A DNA stretch of 64,000 nucleotides from an uncultured bacterium (lineage in GTDB: Bacteria > Cyanobacteriota > Vampirovibrionia > Gastranaerophilales > Gastranaerophilaceae): the NCBI GenBank assembly GCA_949282195.1, contig CASDOW010000002.1, positions 62,001 to 126,000 of the forward strand, in the 5' to 3' direction. The notes beneath the pieces were generated by a model that was given only the letters and a program-made list of their open reading frames with translations, searched no databases and was not told the origin of the DNA. The stretch's first letter is position 1, and each line of letters begins with the position of its first letter. The position numbers were made by a program, and so were the translations under genes. This document shows positions 60,460 through 64,000 of this stretch, in pieces.

Positions 60460-61356
60460 CTATCTGCTATGAGGATGAGTTGTGTTATACACATCTTTCA
60501 ATCTTTGAATGGAAACATGTGTATAAATTTGAGTGTTTTTAATGCTTGAATGACCCAAAAGTTCTTGCACAACTCTTAAATCGGCGCCATTTTCAAGAAG
60601 TTTTGTTGCAAAACTATGTCTAAAAATATGGGGAGTAACACGCTTTGTAAAATGAATATTATCTAGGCAATTCTTAAGAGCTTTTCTGATGCTTTGGTTT
60701 TGCAATCTGTAACCATTATAATTAATAAACAAAGGGCTTTGAGGTGTTTTTTCTTTTTTACAAATTAAATCAGAAACATTTTCTATATAATTAATTAAAG
60801 CCTCTTTGGTTTTATTAGGTATTAAAACAATTCTTTCTTTTGCACCCTTACCAAAAACCCTGATTTCATTTTGTTCAAGATTAAGATTTTCATAATTAAG
60901 ACCCGATAATTCAGAAATTCGCATGCCTGAAACCCACAACAATTCAAAAATAATTCTGTTTCTATATCCGGCAGGGGTATCTATTTTTATTCCTCTTAAA
61001 ATATTATCAACCTCATCCTCATATAAAAAATCAGGTAAAGTTTTGTTTTGTTTTGGAATCGGAATATTATCCACAGGATTATATTCAATTAATTCCTCTT
61101 GATATAAAAACTTATAAAAAGCTCTAATTGAAGCAATTTTTCTCGCTATTGTCGTTTTTGTATAATTAATTTGCGAAATAAAATAAAGATATTCACTAAA
61201 TTTTTTAGGTTCAATTTCTAGCGGATTTTCATTTCCTATCCACAACAAAAAAGTGTAAACATCAGCACAATAAGCCCTTATAGTGTGAGAAGAAAAATTC
61301 TTTTCACTTTTTAAATATATTTTAAAATCCTCTAAATATTCTTTATTTTCAGACAT
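60460..61356 (-). CDS. Tyrosine recombinase, XerC/XerD type
   Basis: About 298 residues from ATG 61354-61356; the longer frame adds six hydrophobic residues of no family relevance. N-terminal SAM-like domain (FKIYLKSEKNFSSHTIRAYC). The catalytic set is visible: Arg in LLWVSGMRISELSGL, Lys in VFGKGAKERIVLI, HIFRHSFATKLLENG (His/Arg), LLGHSSIKNTQIYTH (His and nucleophile Tyr). Length and lack of neighbouring integron or phage genes favour the housekeeping dimer-resolution enzyme over an integrase. Confidence 0.88.
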   Translation of the reverse strand: MSENKEYLEDFKIYLKSEKNFSSHTIRAYCADVYTFLLWIGNENPLEIEPKKFSEYLYFISQINYTKTTIARKIASIRAFYKFLYQEELIEYNPVDNIPIPKQNKTLPDFLYEDEVDNILRGIKIDTPAGYRNRIIFELLWVSGMRISELSGLNYENLNLEQNEIRVFGKGAKERIVLIPNKTKEALINYIENVSDLICKKEKTPQSPLFINYNGYRLQNQSIRKALKNCLDNIHFTKRVTPHIFRHSFATKLLENGADLRVVQELLGHSSIKNTQIYTHVSIQRLKDVYNTTHPHSR

Positions 61357-61505
61357 AGTTAAAATAATTATACACATTTTATCAAAAAAAATTAAATATT
61401 TTTTTGTATGTAAAAATGTAAAGAAAAATTATATTATTATATAAAATATTTCCCCTTTGTTATATTATTTTTTTGGATATCCCCAAGATGAGGAATTAGT
61501 TTATT

Positions 61506-62153
61506 TTGCAAAACAATTTCGACAGCCTTGATAATTTAGAATTGAGAGTACAAAAGTCTTCTGTTGTACAACAGAGGGCAGGGCTTGTTGCTGTTTATAT
61601 GTACAAACAATTCATAGAATTTCATCAAGCAACGCTAAATACTAACGATATGTTTACTAAAATTCTGGAAAATTTAGCAGAAGTTTTAGAATATCTTAAA
61701 CAATCACTTAACATAAGAAATGTGCCCACGCAAAATGTTACATGCACTATTGACTCCACCAAAACCCTTGCAATAGTTAACATCTTATGGCACAAAATCA
61801 GCTTTACTTGCAGATTTAATATCTCCCCGAAAGCGCTTCCAAGAAAAGACGGAAACCCCATGTTTTGCGGAAGAATATTTGCAATAAACGGAGATTTCAC
61901 AAGACTAATCAAAGAAGAAGATGACTATGAAAAACAAATGGATATTTTATTAGCTAATGAAATAGCATCTTTATATGTTCCGGCTGAAAAAAACCAAGGA
62001 ACTATCATGACAATAAGACACAAAGACAACCAAGAATTATATATAAGCCAACTTGATGCACCAAGAGAATTTCTTTTAAAAGTAATTGAAATAGTATGTG
62101 CAGGCGGAGAATTTCATAAACAAAACACTAAAAAAACAGGCTTTTTGTTTTAA
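61506..62153 (+). CDS. Hypothetical cytosolic protein
   Basis: 215 residues if it starts at TTG 61506, which follows a stop by two codons. A GAGGAAT lies 13-17 nt upstream, so the start is uncertain; the first ATG is at residue 31. No signal peptide or known domain. Helical first third (AGLVAVYMYKQFIEFHQATL, ENLAEVLEYLKQSLN), then beta-rich (SFTCRFNISPKALPRKDG, MFCGRIFAINGDFTRLI). Ends in its own terminator; single-gene unit. Confidence 0.6.
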   Translation: MQNNFDSLDNLELRVQKSSVVQQRAGLVAVYMYKQFIEFHQATLNTNDMFTKILENLAEVLEYLKQSLNIRNVPTQNVTCTIDSTKTLAIVNILWHKISFTCRFNISPKALPRKDGNPMFCGRIFAINGDFTRLIKEEDDYEKQMDILLANEIASLYVPAEKNQGTIMTIRHKDNQELYISQLDAPREFLLKVIEIVCAGGEFHKQNTKKTGFLF

Positions 62154-62163
62154 GCCTGTTTTT
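62133..62163 (+). terminator. Rho-independent terminator
   Basis: AACAGGCTT / AAGCCTGTT, 9-bp stem, followed by TTT. The stop codon of the preceding gene lies in the loop. Confidence 0.85.
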
Positions 62164-62173
62164 ATATACATCA

Positions 62174-62196
62174 AGGCCAAGGGAGGACCTTGGCCA
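62174..62196 (-). terminator. GC-rich hairpin after the 53-residue gene
   Basis: GGCCAAGG / CCTTGGCC, 8-bp stem with a 5-nt loop (62175-62195), 10 bp past the small gene's stop. No proper T-run on the minus strand, so termination may be partial. Confidence 0.5.
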
Positions 62197-62204
62197 TATT
62201 TGTT

Positions 62205-62366
62205 TTACGCTTCAGCTGCACGCGCTAGGACTATTTTTTTCATCAATCTTTCAAAAAAGCTCATTGTGGGTTTTTCGATAATTCTTGCCAACATTCGGAT
62301 TTCTTGTTCATATTGTAAGCTTACCGGGTTATATTCACATAAATCCAAATCTTTTTCGTAATCCAT
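62205..62366 (-). CDS. Small protein, 53 residues
   Basis: MDYEKDLDLCEYNPVSLQYE then QEIRMLARIIEKPTMSFFER and LMKKIVLARAAEA. ATG at 62364-62366 has AAGGA 7 nt upstream, the codon usage is like real genes, and a hairpin follows the stop. The second half is an amphipathic, basic helix. No known family. It fills the gap between the convergent hypothetical gene and divergent tsaE. Confidence 0.65.
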   Translation of the reverse strand: MDYEKDLDLCEYNPVSLQYEQEIRMLARIIEKPTMSFFERLMKKIVLARAAEA

Positions 62367-62472
62367 TTTATCATCCTTATTTAACTAACCTTACATGATA
62401 TATAACGACATAGAAATTGACATTCTTTAGTAATTTATTTAATTGTTTACAATTGTTAATAATTTTTTAATG

Positions 62473-62484
62473 TAAAATTTATAT
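62473..62484 (+). promoter_or_regulatory. -10 hexamer for leaderless tsaE-tsaB mRNA
   Basis: TAAAAT (62473-62478), six bases (TTATAT), then ATG at 62485; preceded by TG and by no Shine-Dalgarno. Confidence 0.5.
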
Positions 62485-62961
62485 ATGAAAATAAAAGTAG
62501 CAAGTTTAAACGAAACAAAAAAATTAGCTCAGGCTTTTGCCTCTTTAATAAATGAAAAAGGCATGTTTATAACTCTAACAGGCGATATTGGAGCAGGTAA
62601 AACGCAATTCATCAGATACATCCTTGAATGTCTTAATGTCAAAGACAAAGTAACAAGCCCGAGCTTTGTCATTTTAAACGAATACAAGAGTTCTCTTTGC
62701 CCAATTTATCATTTTGATTTATACAGACTGGAAGAAAAAGGGCTTAAATCAATAGTTTCAGAACTAAGAGAATACTCAAAAGAAGGCAATCTAACCTTCA
62801 TTGAATGGGCAGAATTTGCACACGATGAAATTCCCAACGACGCATTTAAAATCAATGTTTACTATGATGAAGATGATGTTGATATAAGGTGGTTTGAATT
62901 TATTGAAAACAATAATAACAAAAGATTTATAGAAGAATTATCAAAAAAGGTTACAAAATGA
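62485..62961 (+). CDS. tsaE: tRNA threonylcarbamoyladenosine biosynthesis ATPase TsaE
   Basis: 158 residues. Walker A LTGDIGAGKTQFIRYI, SPSFVILNEYKS, HFDLYRLEEKGL and LTFIEWAEFA are the family blocks. With TsaB, TsaD and TsaC it makes t6A37 on ANN-decoding tRNAs. It overlaps tsaB by 4 bp (ATGA). Confidence 0.95.
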   Translation: MKIKVASLNETKKLAQAFASLINEKGMFITLTGDIGAGKTQFIRYILECLNVKDKVTSPSFVILNEYKSSLCPIYHFDLYRLEEKGLKSIVSELREYSKEGNLTFIEWAEFAHDEIPNDAFKINVYYDEDDVDIRWFEFIENNNNKRFIEELSKKVTK

Positions 62962-63563
62962 ATATTTTAGCAATTTGTTCGGCACTAAACAATTCTTATC
63001 TCGGCTTAAAAACTAAAGACAAAATTCAAAGCAAAATAATCAAAAGCGATGAAAATTATCATAGTCTTTATTTAATATCCGAAATTCAAAAAATCTTAAA
63101 AGAAAATTCGCTAACATCTAAAAACATCGATATGATATGTGTAAATTGCGGCCCCGGAAGCTTCACAGGAATTAGAGTAGCGCTGACTATTGCTAAAGTT
63201 ATGGCAGGAGAGCTTGATGTTCCTTTAATTCCTCTAAATACAGCCGAAATCTTGCTTAATACATACAACAAAAAATATCTTATTATGGATGCAAGACGAG
63301 ATATGTATTTTATCGGCACAAAAGATGATATAAAGCTTGTTTACAAAGACAAAATTAATATCAATGATAATGAAGAAATTTTATGCGACAAAAGAAGTCT
63401 TGCAATTTTTCCCAATGCAGCCTGCTATGAAAATGAGGAATTAGATATTTCTAAAACAATGATTGAAATTGCACAACAAAAATACATAAATTCAAACAAT
63501 AAAGAAGAATTTAATTATCTTTTGACTAAAGCAAATTATATTCAAACACCACCTGTATTTTAA
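62958..63563 (+). CDS. tsaB: tRNA threonylcarbamoyladenosine biosynthesis protein TsaB
   Basis: 201 residues, a little short. ILAICSALNNSYLGL, VNCGPGSFTGIRVALTIAKV and YLIMDARRDMYFIGT are standard. It is the non-catalytic partner of TsaD. The tsaE-tsaB overlap is a common operon. Its end abuts the convergent small membrane gene. Confidence 0.94.
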   Translation: MNILAICSALNNSYLGLKTKDKIQSKIIKSDENYHSLYLISEIQKILKENSLTSKNIDMICVNCGPGSFTGIRVALTIAKVMAGELDVPLIPLNTAEILLNTYNKKYLIMDARRDMYFIGTKDDIKLVYKDKININDNEEILCDKRSLAIFPNAACYENEELDISKTMIEIAQQKYINSNNKEEFNYLLTKANYIQTPPVF

Positions 63564-63800
63564 TTAATCGCAATCACAATCTTTAACGTCTGAATTTAGC
63601 GACCACAATAATGCTGCAAGCCACCCGAAAAATGTCCAACCTAAAAATGTTGTCATTATTGTAATTGCAAGAATATTATTGTGTTTTCTGACAAACGCAA
63701 CTATAACAGGGATAAAATATATAGCCAACGATATAAACAACCAAGTTGCACAGAACAAAAGAGCCATAAAAGTAAATATATATACGTATGCCATTTCCAT
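63564..63800 (-). CDS. Superinfection-immunity-type small membrane protein
   Basis: 78 residues, two membrane helices (about 8-35 and 43-68). The pair IYFIPVIVAFVRKHNN and TFLGWTFFGWLAALLWSL is the pattern of the T4 Imm-like 'superinfection immunity protein' family. Most chromosomal members are unstudied, so a phage role is not implied. TAGAGGTAG precedes ATG 63800. Ends Asp/Cys-rich (DVKDCDCD). Confidence 0.75.
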   Translation of the reverse strand: MEMAYVYIFTFMALLFCATWLFISLAIYFIPVIVAFVRKHNNILAITIMTTFLGWTFFGWLAALLWSLNSDVKDCDCD

Positions 63801-63863
63801 ATTGCTACCTCTAATATTTTGTATGTATTATTATAAGCAGTTTTTTATCTTATTTCAACATGC

Positions 63864-64000
63864 CTACATATCTAATTGTCCGACAATACCTTGTAAAAAT
63901 ATCGGCATAGGCATTCCGGGCTTATGTAACACCTTGAAACAAGATAATTTATTAGGGTTAAATTCATTTGCCGCATCCACACAAGTTGTTTGATTAGTTA
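63864..64000 (-). CDS. C-terminal end of an unknown protein, cut by the window edge
   Basis: Open to the window end; 44 residues visible, ending FKVLHKPGMPMPIFLQGIVG then QLDM, with TAG at 63864-63866. Two Cys in the visible part. No family recognised and no start visible. Confidence 0.5.
   Translation of the reverse strand, partial: TNQTTCVDAANEFNPNKLSCFKVLHKPGMPMPIFLQGIVGQLDM

Noticed and set aside
60460-61356. Tyrosine recombinase as the integrase of a mobile element
   Set aside because: XerC/D-like length and motifs; no attachment sites, phage or cargo genes nearby.
63564-63800. Phage superinfection-exclusion gene implying a prophage
   Set aside because: The family is widespread in chromosomes and no other phage gene is adjacent.
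1-64000. CRISPR array or cas genes
   Set aside because: No regularly spaced repeats and no Cas-like products seen.

Overview
The window is about 64 kb of AT-rich bacterial chromosome with dense, short-gapped genes on both strands. Gene content points to a diderm with an outer membrane: an AsmA-like protein, a lipoprotein RND adaptor and proximal flagellar rod proteins. My best guess is a gut Melainabacteria/Vampirovibrionia relative (Gastranaerophilales-like). That guess rests on the low GC, the GGGtGRT gene pair, MutS2, and several lineage-type hypothetical proteins with an Asn/Lys-rich N-terminus ending in a short Phe-x-Gly/Ala motif. It is an inference; no marker gene was compared.

Layout. 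1-1.3 kb: end of an Fe-S scaffold-like gene and the GGGtGRT gene. 1.3-10.3 kb (minus): SPFH/NfeD pair, AlkD-like protein, MutS2, two lineage-specific genes (one frameshifted, one with an apparent AUA start) and a UPF1-like helicase with a Vsr-like nuclease end. 10.4-19.8 kb: deacetylase, glycosyltransferase, ispE, rsmA, glutamate-cysteine-ligase-like enzyme, then a histidine kinase / response regulator / degenerate PilB-type ATPase cluster. 19.8-20.2 kb: tRNA-Leu whose 3' end is duplicated 165 bp away around a structured element. 20.3-27.3 kb (minus): glycosyltransferase, lysS, a long phosphohexomutase and a large internally duplicated membrane protein. 27.5-33.3 kb (plus): hybrid histidine kinase, NarL-type regulator, exported protein, RND adaptor lipoprotein and an RND-porter-like protein that seems to have lost the transmembrane proton-relay helices. 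33.4-37.2 kb (minus): a gene remnant, enolase and four flagellar rod genes. 37.4-45.4 kb: TPR protein, lineage proteins, AsmA-like protein, WG-repeat protein and a multi-HTH-like protein. 45.5-54 kb (minus): the S10/spc ribosomal cluster from rpsJ to rplR, in which rplW and rplV both appear disrupted, with an internal terminator/promoter and a GC-rich insert. 54-64 kb: tandem cytidine-deaminase-fold protein, split chromate transporter, glycosyltransferase, tRNA-Thr, thiG-thiH behind a possible attenuator, a Xer recombinase, tsaE-tsaB, small proteins and a partial gene.

Expression signals are of two kinds. Genes inside operons carry Shine-Dalgarno sequences. At least nine mostly operon-leading genes lack one and instead have a -10-like hexamer (often preceded by TGn) exactly 6 nt upstream of ATG, as expected for leaderless mRNAs.

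The strongest candidates for something undescribed are: (1) the two-component / adaptor / membrane-helix-less RND porter cluster at 27.5-33.3 kb; (2) the shared N-terminal tag on unrelated lineage proteins; (3) the regulated kinase / degenerate MshEN-PilB ATPase cluster; (4) the structured tRNA-Leu-linked element. The rplV, rplW and small-gene disruptions could be real or could be assembly errors and should be checked against reads first.
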